Assembly (NCBI RefSeq): GCF_007565055.1
Contig: NC_044568.1
Location: 18,406,488-18,470,487 of the forward strand
Origin: Rhinopithecus roxellana
Lineage: Eukaryota; Chordata; Mammalia; Primates; Cercopithecidae
DNA length: 64,000 nucleotides
Direction: 5' to 3'
This document shows, one piece after another, positions 22,080-32,517 of this stretch (position 1 is the first letter of the stretch; each line of letters opens with the position of its first letter). The notes below the pieces were generated by a model. The model was given only the letters and a program-made list of their open reading frames with translations, made no database searches and was not told the origin of the DNA. Made by a program: the position numbers and the translations under genes.

Positions 22080-22320
22080 GGCAGCCCATTGTCATTGGCT
22101 CGCAGGGCATGCCCCCCATTGGCAGTCTGACCAGACACTCACAACCATTCAGTTACTCTAGCCACGGAGTCATCAGTCTCCTTCATTACCACCTGCCGGC
22201 CCTGCTCTGCCGCGCAGTGAAGCCCATTAAGACAGCAGCAATGCCAGCAGCACGTGGTGCCTTTAATGCATCAGCCGCGTGCCCATATTCCCATCCCGAT
22301 GGGGAAGAGCCGCGTCTTAG
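22080..22320. promoter_or_regulatory. Candidate conserved non-coding element
   Basis: A repeat-free island that contrasts with its GC-rich, CpG-poor flanks. It holds two CATTGGC(T/A) CCAAT-type cores, CCATTAAGACAGCAGCAATG, and TTTAATGCATCAG. It resembles conserved enhancer sequence but conservation was not tested. Confidence 0.3.
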
Positions 22321-22369
22321 CTAGAAAAAAGACGACACCCCACGCCGGCTGAATGGGCCGCCCCCTGGG

Positions 22370-22430
22370 CGCACACACACGCTGACAGGTGTGCACATAT
22401 GCTCACAGCACACACACACACAGACACATA
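22370..22430. repeat. CA-rich simple repeat
   Basis: CACACACACGCTGACAGG and CACACACACACACAGACACA stretches. Confidence 0.6.
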
Positions 22431-23289
22431 AGTGTCCACAAACAACACAGATCTGGCCTCAGAGCCACACTCCAGGTGCGGCCGCCCTGGGCCCAGCATC
22501 CATGACAGCCACAGCAGGATCAGAGCAGTCTCAAGGGCCGGGCGGGAGCCGGCAGAGCTGGCCCCAGGCTGAGCTTGGGGAGGTGGGCCCAGGCCCGGGA
22601 CCCACGCTTTCTAATCGGCGGGCGGAGTCCACGCAGCTCCTCCCAGTCTTCACGGAAGCCCACGGGTCGCCCTCCCGCTTCTGCTGTCCCCAGGATAGTG
22701 AAATCTACTAATGTGGATTAAGAACATTTTTTTAATAAAAAAACATTTTAAATATTGAGGACAGAAGACAGAAGATTACGGCCAACCAATCCCATGCACT
22801 TCACGGCCCAGGTTCACGGAGTCTGAGCCCTCTGGCTTCCTAAGCCTCTGGGCTCTGGTACCAGGTGGACGCCTTCCCCAGCCCATGGGGCTCGCTGCTC
22901 ACGGGGCCCCGATGCCTGAGTGATGTCGTGGGTTTAGGTTTCAGTGCTGGCACGTGTGGCCCACGGAACGCAGGCTCCTCCGTGAGGACGTTTTTGGCTC
23001 ATGCGGGGCTTTGCTGTCCCCTGTGTTGCCTGCCTTGCTCTGGTTGTCCTCAGGTCACTCTGTGGGGTGTGCACTGAGCCCAGCCATCGGACCCTCCCCT
23101 CCAAGAGCAAAGCTGCAGTCGGCTGCAAGTGCAGCCTCTTTTGCAGAGTGGAAGAATTTCTCCAGAAGATATTTCTGCGAGTGGAATCACGGATCGCAGG
23201 CCCAGATGCCTTCCACTTCCTCGATTTTGCCTGATGCCTTCCAAGGAGGCTGTGCACAGCGGGTGTGAGACACCCCATCTCACCAACCG

Positions 23290-23830
23290 GCCAACATCCC
23301 GACGGGAGACGTTGAGTTTTCACCACGGTGCTGAGTGTGATGTGGAGTCTTCTTATTGTAATTTGCATTTCCCTGATTACGAGTTAGGTGGAACATCTCG
23401 AATATGTTTCTGGGCCATTTGATTTTCCTGCAAGTCGCCTGTTTCAGTTCTTTGCCCATTTCCTGTTGGGCTTGTGGATATTTTTCGTGATCGTGCGTTG
23501 GTTGCGTGGCTGGCCTTTGGCTTCATTTGTTCTATCAAAGCATGTGCAGAATTGTTAAATTTTAATGTATTCAAATGCATTGATCTCTTCTTTGTTATAG
23601 TTTGAGCTTTTTGGGGTCTTGTCCTTAAAAACCCTTTCTTACTCAAAGCTCTTCAATATGTTTTCACATATGCTCTTCTAAAAGTTACAAAGCTTTGCTT
23701 TTCTCACTGACGCCGTTAATTCATTGGAAATGCATTTGTGTGTGGTAGGAAGTGCAGCCCTGGCTCTTCCACGTGGAATTACTGATTTCCCAGCGCCATT
23801 CACGGAGCCACCCACCTCTCCCCACCACGC
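23290..23830 (+). mobile_element. Probable old L1 (L1M-type) 3' fragment
   Basis: Contains TTGTAATTTGCATTTCCCTG, GGGCCATTTGATTTTCCT, TTTGCCCATTTCCTGTTGGG and GTCCTTAAAAACCC, as in the 3' ends of mammalian-wide L1M families. Boundaries are uncertain. Confidence 0.5.
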
Positions 23831-24000
23831 TCCCCCTGTGGCCCCGGCGTTCCCGGCTCCGGACTCTGCCTGGTCCAAGACCCTGTCTCCAGGCTGCACT
23901 GGGCTCCATCCCACCTCCCGTAGCTTCAGCAGGACGGGGCGCCCACTCCTGCCTCCTCCCCAGCACGGTCTGAGCTGTTCCTGGCCATTTGCTCTCTTTT

Positions 24001-24037
24001 TGTGTGTGTTTGTTTGTTTGTTTGTTTGTTTGTTTGT
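24001..24037. repeat. (GTTT)n microsatellite at an Alu tail
   Basis: TGTGTGTGTT followed by seven or more GTTT units; it forms the tail of the antisense Alu that follows. Confidence 0.9.
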
Positions 24038-24620
24038 TTTGAGACTGAGTCTTGCTGTCGCCCAGGCCAGAGTGCGGTGACACCATCTCGGCTCGCTGCA
24101 GCCTCTGCCTCCCCAGTTCAAGCAGTCCTCCTGCCTCAGCTTCCTGAGTCGCTGGGACCACAGGCATGTGCCACCACGCCTGGCTAATTTTCTTTTCTTT
24201 TCTTTTTTTTTTTTTTTGAGACGGAGTCTCACTCTGCGGCCCAGGCTGGAGTGCAGTGGCCGGATCTTAGCTCACTGCAAGCTCCGCCTCCCGGGTTCAC
24301 GCCATTCTCCTGTCTCAGCCTCCCGAGTAGCTGGGACTATAGGCGCCCGCCACCTCGCCCGGCTAGTTTTTTGTATTTTTTAGTAGAGACGGGGTTTCAC
24401 CGTGTTAGCCAGGATGGTCTCGATCTCCTGACCTCGTGATCCGCCCGTCTCGGCCTCCCAAAGTGCTGGGATTACAGGCGTGAGCCACCGCGCTCGGCCC
24501 CCAGCTAATTTTCTTTAAAAAATGTTGTAGCAATGTAGCCCGGGCTTAAGCGATCCTCCCACCTCAGCCTGCCATGCAGCTGGGACCACAGACATGTGCC
24601 ACCGCCGTGCCCAGCTAGCC
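24038..24620 (-). mobile_element. Old Alu (antisense) interrupted by a younger AluY
   Basis: The outer element starts GAGACTGAGTCTTGCTGTCG and runs to GCTAATTTTC (about 24200). It resumes after the nested AluY with GCTAATTTTCTTT and then AAGCGATCCTCCCACCTCAG to about 24615. The repeated GCTAATTTTCTTT is the nested element's target-site duplication. Confidence 0.8.
24204..24499 (-). mobile_element. AluY, antisense, nested, Old World monkey type
   Basis: Full-length reverse complement from the T-tract (GAGACGGAGTCTCACTCTGC) to CACCGCGCTCGGCC. The motif GTGGCCGGATCTTAGCTCAC is the reverse complement of the GAGCTAAGATCCGGCCAC form that I associate with cercopithecoid AluY lineages. Confidence 0.92.
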
Positions 24621-24921
24621 TTTAACATTTTTAAATGCTGTAAGATCTGCAGGGTTTTTTTCCAATCAAGTTTATAGCTTTTCACCCCATGGATCCCCCA
24701 AGGCCATGACAGGCAGTGACCTCCTCTGGGCACCCGCAGAGTCCTCCCCGCCAACTTGGGAGGACTTGTCCGATTTCAGTTTTGTTTGTTTACTAGGCTT
24801 TGTTTTACAGTCATTAGTTAAATTTACTAACATTTTTCAACTTCTTGTCTCAAGGGACTTCATTTGAATAAACAGTCTCTTTTTTCTTTTCTTTCTTTCT
24901 TCTGTTTTTTTTTTGTTTTGT

Positions 24922-25221
24922 TTTTTTTTTTTTTTAGACGGAGTTTCACTCTTGTTGCCCAGGCTGGAGTGCAATGGTGTGATCTCGGCTCACCACAATC
25001 TCTGCCTCCTGGGTTCAAGCGATTCTCCTGCCTCAGCCTGTCGAGTAGCTGGGATTACAGGCGTGCACCACCACACCCAGCTAATTTTTTGTATTTTTTT
25101 TAGTAGAGACAGGGTTTCTCCACGTTGGTCAGGATGGTCTCGAACTCCCGACCTCAGGTAATCCGCTAGCCTCCGCCTCCCACAGCGTTGGGAATACAGG
25201 TGTGAGCCACCGCGCCTGGCC
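24922..25221 (-). mobile_element. Alu (AluS-like), antisense
   Basis: T-tract, AGACGGAGTTTCACTCTTGT, full left and right arms, ending CACCGCGCCTGGCC. Confidence 0.92.
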
Positions 25222-25301
25222 AACAGTATCTTTTAGTTGTTGTCTTAGTCAGTGTGTGTGTGATGAGCTCTCCCAGCGTTTGTGTTATGAAAAGTCTGTA
25301 C

Positions 25302-25560
25302 TTGGCCGAGGCGGGCAGATCACCTGAGGTCAGGAGTTCGAGACCAGCCTGGCCACATGATGAAATCCCCGTCTCTACTAAAAATTTGAAAAAAAAAAAT
25401 TGCTGGGCGTGGTGGTGGGCACCTGTAATCCCAGCTACTCGGGAGGCTGCAGCAGGAGAATCTGTGAGGCGGAGGTTGTGGTGAGCTGAGATCACACCAC
25501 TGTACTCCAGACTGGGCAACGAAGACAGACTTCGTCTCAAACAAAAGAAAAAAAAGAAGA
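25302..25560 (+). mobile_element. Alu (AluS-like), sense, 5' truncated
   Basis: Begins at GGCCGAGGCGGGCAGATCAC and ends in an A-rich tail (CTTCGTCTCAAACAAAAGAA). A short deletion removes the CGCTTGAACC block (GAGAATCTGTGAGGCGGAGG). Confidence 0.9.
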
Positions 25561-25565
25561 GAGAG

Positions 25566-26099
25566 AGGCGCTGGCCCCAGGACAGGTGTGCATCTGGCCC
25601 AACCTTCAGAGAGAGAACCAGGTTGAGGCTGGAAAGGCGAGGGCCTCTGCAGGGAGCGAGAAGGCCAGAAGCTGCTGTCAGGGAGCCTAGCTCTATGTTC
25701 AGGCCCAGCCTCTCGGACAGCACTGTGTGTTCAGCAGGGTCTCCCGCCTGATGCCAACGCCCTGGACGTTATCCAGCTGCTCCTGGACTTGTGGCCGCTG
25801 CCCAGACTTGAGTCCTGCCTGGGGCATGGCTGCTCAGCCTGGAATCCTGGCCCTGGGGGAGGCTTCAGATCTGTCCGATGGTTTTTGAACCGTCCTGGGT
25901 GCAGGCCTCTTTCTGGGCCTCCCCTGGTCCACGTCCACTCTGTCTGGAGAAAGAGGATAACAGGAATGGCTGGGTCCTGGAGCCCTGATCCCCTGTAGCT
26001 TCCCCAGGATGGCCCAGCCTTTCTTCCCAGCGTGATGGCCGCAGAGCCCTGCCTGTGGGCCAGGCCTGGAGGGTCATCGGAGGGCTTGCTGAACAGCCT
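25566..26099. other. Intergenic unique sequence
   Basis: GC-rich, no gene or repeat recognised. Confidence 0.4.
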
Positions 26100-26285
26100 G
26101 TCTCCCATCAGCAGCTAGAGAGAGATTAAATGTGGGGAGACCCACGGCATCAGCTACATTGATTCTATTACAGCGACTGATTTAATCTGAATGGTCATTA
26201 CTGTGATTTATATGGCTGCTTGGGATTCTTTGCTCCCAAATTTGTCTCCCGTCCACTCGATATTGATTGAAAGGCGATGGAGGGG
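26100..26285. promoter_or_regulatory. Candidate conserved non-coding element (AT-rich island)
   Basis: Repeat-free and much richer in AT than its flanks. It contains ACATTGATTC, CTGATTTAATCTGA (near-palindromic), GGTCATTACTG, TGTGATTTATATGG and GATATTGATTGA. ATTGATT is an ONECUT/HNF6-type core. Conservation was not tested. Confidence 0.35.
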
Positions 26286-28704
26286 GTGGGGAGGGGTGGG
26301 GCTGCCTGGGCTGACTCAGTGACCCCTAACCCATCCCTCTCTGCCCTGATTGCAGGGGTGCCAAGCACAGCTGTGCTGGGAAGAGCAGGGAAGCAGCGGA
26401 GAGGACCCGGTGCCCTCAGTGTCCAGCACACGACCCCTGGCCTCTGCCCTCCCTCCCACCCAGCTCTGGCCCAGAAGCGCCTGCCAGTGCAGGCCAGGCA
26501 ACAGCCCCCTGGGCTACAGATGCAGCCAGGGTCCCTCTAACTCCCAACCCTACCCCGTGCCCTTCTCCCTACCCAGGAGCTCCTGTCCTCGCAAAGGACA
26601 GCACCCCTGCCCACCCTCCCTGGGCAGCCCACAGCTCTTACTGCCCTCTCCTGGGTGGTCAGTGCCTGTGGCTGAGTGGGGAGGACAGGTTTTGAGGGGC
26701 CTGCTCTGTGTTCCCCATGCCCACCCCCACCACGGGCCCGGTGTGCTCAGGAGGACCCCATCACACAACCTTCCTTCTGGGGCCCCAGAGCACACGGAGC
26801 CCCTCCTCCCCTCTGCGGCCCCTTCCTGCTCCCTCTTCCCCCCTCCTCCACCCTTCCTCCTGTCACAGTGTTGGGTTATGGGGATGAAGGACAGAGACAG
26901 AGGCCTGGGGCACTGAGGGAGGGACAGAGGCATCCGTGCAGCGGGGGAGAGGACAGACACCTGGAACTGGGTAGAGATGGACCTGCCGTGGATGGGATTT
27001 GCCGGGGACAGAGACACCCACGCAGCGGGGGAGAGGACAGACGTCCGGAACTGGGTAGAGATGAGTCTGCCGTGGGTGGGATTTGCTGGGGCGGGGGACG
27101 TTCGCATGGTGTGGAGGGCTGGACAGCCACTCTCTCCGGGACCACAGCTTCCTGGGCTGGGGCAGGACAAGGCCACCCATGCCCCACTTGCCCTTCTGGG
27201 GTTCAGCCAAATGAGGCCCCCACCCCCATGACTCGCAAGGCAGCTGGGAGCTCCAGCACTGCCCGTGGGGATGGTCAGGCTTCACCACACCCGGCCGCTG
27301 TGGACTCTAGGGGCCTTGGGGGGTGTGGGCTGCCCCGCCATCAGCTGCAGCCACAGCCTCAGCCTGTCTTTGGAGGGTGCTGACTGGGGGCCGTTATAGC
27401 TTATGGATCCCTGTGAAAGCCTGAGCATCGGAAGGAGCCTGGTGACGTCCGCTGTCTGGTTCTCCCAATGGTGCTGTCCCAGGTCCCCATCTCTGTAGCC
27501 AGCCCTGCCCACTCAGCCTCAGCCTTGGTGGGGCCTGGGCTGACCTCAGGAGCCCCTGCTGGCCCGGCCGCCCTTGAACCTTTGCCTTAGCCATCGGGGA
27601 GGCTGGGGTGGCCTCGGGGCCAATGCCAGGTGAGACCTCAGGTGAGCTGCACCCCGCTTCCCAGTGCTCGGGGCCAGGGGAAGGGAGGTGGGCGTGGACC
27701 ACGCTCTGCAGCCCTCCCCTGGGGCATGCCTGGCTGCTGGCCTTCCTGATCCCTGCCCAGGTTGGGGCTGCAGCGTGGAAGTCAAGGCGTCCATGCTGGG
27801 TGACGGTGCTGGGCTGGCCTGGAGGGGGCAGGCCTGTCCAGCTTGGACACGGAAGCAGGGAAGGGCCCATCGTTCCCTCCCTGCTCTGCCCTGAAGACCC
27901 TCCGGCAATCAGAAGAGCCAGCTGCCCCTCCCCCACCCGCCTCCGCTGGCGTCCCTGGAGCCACACTGCCCCCTGCTGGGGCTGGCGGGTGTGACGGCCA
28001 CCAAGTCACACCCGCCAGCCTTGAGTCCGCCCCAGCTGCACCTTGAGCCACTGTCTGGTCGGCTCCTCTGTCACTGTGGGGGGATGGACACAAGATCAGT
28101 GTCAGGGTGGCCGGGCAGGACAGGACCCCACCTCCCCAGCTCAGGGACAGGCCTGAGGGATGCCTGGCCAGGCCTGCCACCCCCTGACCCCTTTGTGCCC
28201 AACTCCCTGTAGGGCCAGGACTGACCGTCAGGCTCCAGGGACCTGCCGTCCCCAGGTCCTCAGGAGGGCCAGCACCACCCCACCGACCAGCAGCCCCTCC
28301 TGTCCAGCATGTCCATCTGTCTATCTGTGTGTTTTGAATGCCCAAGATTCTTTAAACACACTTGTTGAATATTCTTTTCATGTGTGTTGCAGGGCGGATC
28401 AGGGGCTTCTGAACAAAAACAGCACCCCCATACCTGATGGGGGCTCCTCTGAGCCCACCTGGACTGACCCCCTGTGGCCGCCAGGGACAAGTGGTGGCCT
28501 GAACGTGGGGGCAGCGTCACCTGTGAGCCCAGACAGCCCTAGCACAGTGGAGTCCAGGATGGTCCCAGCTACAGACACTGCCTGGCTTCCTCCACTCCCC
28601 AAGAGCCAGCCACGTCTCTGTCCCAGGGGAAGCTTACAGGAAACTTATGGGCAGAAGCCCCTCTGTAGGGCCCACTACCCAGAGCCAGCCACAGGTACTC
28701 AGGC
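26286..28704. other. Intergenic GC-rich sequence
   Basis: No supported gene. Includes an 84-bp tandem duplication at about 26924-27091. Short open frames on both strands show no recognisable domain. Confidence 0.45.
26924..27091. repeat. 84-bp tandem duplication
   Basis: GCAGCGGGGGAGAGGACAGA starts at 26938 and again at 27022; GGAACTGGGTAGAGATG and the CTGCCGTGG(A/G)TGGGATTTG segment also recur 84 bp apart, with several mismatches. Confidence 0.85.
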
Positions 28705-31128
28705 CAGGGCTCAGGGGCCATGAGGGCTCAGGGGCCGTGGGGCTCAGGGGCCGTGGGGGCTCAGGGGCCGTGGCGTTCAGGGGCCGTGGGGGCTCAGGGG
28801 CCGTGGGGTTCAGGGGCCGTGGGGTTCAGGGCCTGTGGGGGCTCAGGGGCCGTGGGGTTCAGGGCCTGTGGGGTCAGGGGCCGTGGGGTTCAGGGCCTGT
28901 GGGGCTCAGGGGCCGTGGGGTTCAGGGCCTGTGGGGGCTCAGGGGCCGTGGGGTTCAGGGCCTGTGGGGGCTCAGGGGCCGTGGGGTTCAGGGCCTGTGG
29001 GGGCTCAGGGGCCGTGGGGTTCAGGGCCTGTGGGGGCTCAGGGCCGTGGGGCTCAGGGGCCGTGGGGTTCAGGGCCTGTGGGGGCTCAGGGGCCGTGGGG
29101 TTCAGGGGCCGTGGGGTTCAGGGCCTGTGGGGTTCAGGGGCCGTGGGGTTCAGGGGCCGTGGGGTTCAGGGCCTGTGGGGTTCAGGGGCCGTGGGGGCTC
29201 AGGGGCCGTGGGGTTCAGGGCCTGTGGGGGCTCAGGGGCTGTGGGGTTCAGGGGCCGTGGGGTTCAGGGGCCGTGGGGTTCAGGTGCCGTGGGGTTCAGG
29301 GGCCGTGGGGTTCAGGGCCTGTGGGGGCTCAGGGGCCGTGGGGTTCAGGGGCCGTGGGGGCTCAGGGGCCGTGGGGTTCAGGGCCTGTGGGGGCTCAGGG
29401 GCCGTGGGGTTCAGGGCCTGTGGGGGCTCAGGAGCCGTGGGGTTCAGGGCCTGTGGGGGCTCAGGGGCCGTGGGGTTTAGGGCCTGTGGGGGCTCAGGGG
29501 CCGTGGGGTTCAGGGGCCGTGGGGTTCAGGGCCTGTGGGGGCTCAGGGGCCGTGGGGTTCAGGGGCCGTGGGGTTCAGGGCCTGTGGGGGCTCAGGGGCC
29601 GTGGGGTTTAGGGCCTGTGGGGGTTCAGGGGCCGTGGGGTTCAGGAGCCGTGGGGTTCAGGGCCTGTGGGGGCTCAGGGGCCGTGGGGTTTAGGGCCTGT
29701 GGGGGCTCAGGGGCCGTGGGGTTCAGGGGCCGTGGGGTTCAGGGCCTGTGGGGGCTCAGGGGCCGTGGGGTTTAGGGCCTGTGGGAGTTCAGGGGCCGTG
29801 GGGTTCAGGAGCCGTGGGGTTCAGGGCCTGTGGGGGCTCAGGGGCCGTGGGGTTCAGGGGCCGTGGGGTTCAGGGGCCGTGGGGTTCAGGGGCCGTGGGG
29901 TTCAGGGCCTGTGGGGGCTCAGGGGCCGTGGGGTTCAGGGGCCGTGGGGTTCAGGGGCCGTGGGGTTCAGGGGCCGTGGGGTTCAGGGCCTGTGGGGGTT
30001 CAGGGGCCGTGGGGTTCAGGAGCCGTGGGGTTCAGGGCCTGTGGGGGCTCAGGGGCCGGGGGGTTCAGGGGCCGTGGGGTTCAGGGGCCGTGGGGTTCAG
30101 GGGCCGTGGGGTTCAGGGCCTGTGGGGGCTCAGGGGCCGTGGGGTTCAGGGGCCGTGGGGTTCAGGGCCGTGGGGTTCAGGAGCCGTGGGGTTTAGGGCC
30201 TGTGGGGGCTCAGGGGCCGTGGGGTTCAGGAGCCGTGGGGTTCAGGGCCTGTGGGGGCTCAGGGGCCGTGGGGTTCAGGGCCGTGGGGTTCAGGGGCCGT
30301 GGGTTCAGGGGCCGTGGGGTTCAGGGCCTGTGGGGGTTCAGGGCCGTGGGGTTCAGGCCGTGGGTTCAGGGCCTGTGGGGGCTCAGGGGCCGTGGGGTTC
30401 AGGGGCCGTGGGGTTCAGGGGCCGTGGGGTTCAGGGGCCGTGGGGTTCAGGGCCTGTGGGGGCTCAGGGGCCGTGGGGTTCAGGGGCCGTGGGTTCAGGG
30501 GCCGTGGGGTTCAGGGGCCGTGGGGTTCAGGGCCTGTGGGGTTCAGGGGCCGTGGGGTTCAGGAGCCGTGGGGTTCAGGGCCTGTGGGGGCTCAGGGGCC
30601 GTGGGGTTCAGGGGCCGTGGGGTTCAGGGGCCGTGGGGTTCAGGGCCTGTGGGGGTTCAGGGGCCGTGGGGTTCAGGGGCCGTGGGGTTCAGGGGCCGTG
30701 GGGTTCAGGGCCTGTGGGGGCTCAGGGGCCGTGGGGTTCAGGGGCCGTGGGGTTCAGGGGCCGTGGGGTTCAGGGCCTGTGGGGGCTCAGGGGCCGTGGG
30801 GTTCAGGGGCCGTGGGGTTCAGGGGCCGTGGGGTTCAGGGGCCGTGGGGTTCAGGGCCTGTGGGGGTTCAGGGGCCGTGGGGTTCAGGAGCCGTGGGGTT
30901 CAGGGCCTGTGGGGGCTCAGGGGCCGTGGGGTTCAGGGGCCGTGGGGTTCAGGGGCCGTGGGGTTCAGGGGCCGTGGGGTTCAGGGCCTGTGGGGGTTCA
31001 GGGGCCGTGGGGTTCAGGGGCCGTGGGGTTCAGGGGCCGTGGGGTTCAGGGCCTGTGGGGGCTCAGGGGCCGTGGGGTTCAGGGGCCGTGGGGTTCAGGG
31101 GCCGTGGGGTTCAGGGGCCGTGGGGGCT
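28705..31128. repeat. Minisatellite D, 17-bp G-rich unit, about 140 copies
   Basis: Unit type 1 is GGGGCCGTGGGGTTCAG; type 2 is GGCCTGTGGGGGCTCAG. Runs of one to four type-1 units are separated by type-2 units, giving higher-order blocks of about 51-102 bp, most regular after about 30370. Nearly every unit has two runs of four or more G on the + strand. Open frames through it are artefacts. Confidence 0.97.
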
Positions 31129-31482
31129 GGTGGCCCTAGCCCCTTCCAGATCCACTCCCCACCCCTCACTCACTCCGTGGGGACCTTCATCTGCCTAGAT
31201 GGGTTGGTCTGCGCTCTTGGCAGTCCCAGGACTGGGTGTCGGCCTCACCCCAGCACCCTGGCAGCCTCCAGGCCAGAGTAGAACGTTGGAAGGGCATGGC
31301 CCATGGCCAACACCAGGCTCCCGGCCAGGCCCCACCTGTGTCTGCCTCCTCACCCCAGCCTCCTCCAGCCTCAGGCCCTGCCTGTCAGACGGGGGCACCT
31401 GTCCAGGGGGTCCTCAGGGAGCACTTGCTGCCTGCAGAGCGAGTCCCCGGAGCCCCCCCTCAGGCCCAGAATGGACACAGCT
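31129..31482. other. Unique spacer between minisatellites D and E
   Basis: About 350 bp of GC-rich unique sequence, no supported feature. Confidence 0.5.
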
Positions 31483-32517
31483 GCCAGACCAAGACCAGAG
31501 ACCAGGCCAGAGACCAGACCAGAGACCAGGCCAGAGACCAGGCCAGAGACCAGACCAGAGACCAGGCCAGAGACCAGACCAGAGACCAGAGCCAGAGACC
31601 AGACCAGAGACCAGGCCAGAGACCAGGCCAGAGACCAGACCAGAGACCAGGCCAGAGACCAGACCAGAGACCAGGCCAGAGACCAGACCAGAGACCAGGC
31701 CAGACCAAGACCAAGACCAAGACCAGAGACCAGACCAGACCAAGACCAAGACCAAGACCAGAGACCAGACCAGAGACCAGACCAGAGACCAGACCAGACC
31801 AAGACCAAGACCAAGACCAGAGACCAGACCAGAGACCAGACCAGAGACCAACCAGACCAAGACCAAGACCAAGACCAGAGACCAGACCAGAGACCAGACC
31901 AGAGACCAGACCAGACCAAGACCAAGACCAAGACCAGAGACCAGACCAGAGACCAGACCAGAGACCAGACCAGAGACCAGACCAGAGACCAGACCAGACC
32001 AAAACCAGGCCAAGACCAAGACCAGGCCAAGACCAAGACCAGACCAGAGACCAGACCAGACCAAGACCAAGACCAAGACCAGACCAGAGACCAGACCAGA
32101 GACCAGACCAGAGACCAGACCAGACCAAGACCAAGACCAAGACCAGAGACCAGAGACCAGACCAGAGACCAGACCAGAGACCAGACCAGACCAAGACCAA
32201 GACCAAGACCAGAGACCAGACCAGAGACCAGACCAGAGACCAGACCAGACCAAGACCAAGACCAAGACCAGAGACCAGACCAGAGACCAGACCAGAGACC
32301 AGACCAGACCAAGACCAGACCAAAACCAGGCCAAGACCAAGACCAGGCCAAGACCAGGCCAAGACCAGACCAAGACCAAGACCAGGCCAAGACCAGGCCA
32401 AGACCAGACCAAGACCAGACCAAGACCAGGCCAAGACCAAGACCAAGACCAAGACCAGGCCAAGACCAGACCAAGACCAGAGCAAGACCAGGCCAAGACC
32501 AGACCAAGACCAGGGAC
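31483..32517. repeat. Minisatellite E, AAGACC and AGAGACCAGACC units, T-free on the + strand
   Basis: Built from 6-bp AAGACC and 12-bp AGAGACCAGACC or AGAGACCAGGCC. A higher-order period of 58-59 bp is visible from 31742 to about 31977 (starts at 31742, 31801, 31859, 31918). No T and no CpG occur in 1035 bases. All six reading frames are therefore stop-free and carry no coding information. Confidence 0.97.

Noticed and set aside
17591..28704. A protein gene in the ACSF3-CDH15 interval
   Set aside because: ORFs are short, unspliced and overlap on both strands. A long non-coding RNA may exist here but sequence alone does not show it.
28647..31281. Gly-rich repeat proteins over the 17-bp array
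   Set aside because: All three + frames are open and give the same GAVGFRGRGVQ-like words in rotation, which is an artefact of the period.
28705..32517. CRISPR-like array
   Set aside because: Units are contiguous without unique spacers, and the context is a primate intergenic region.
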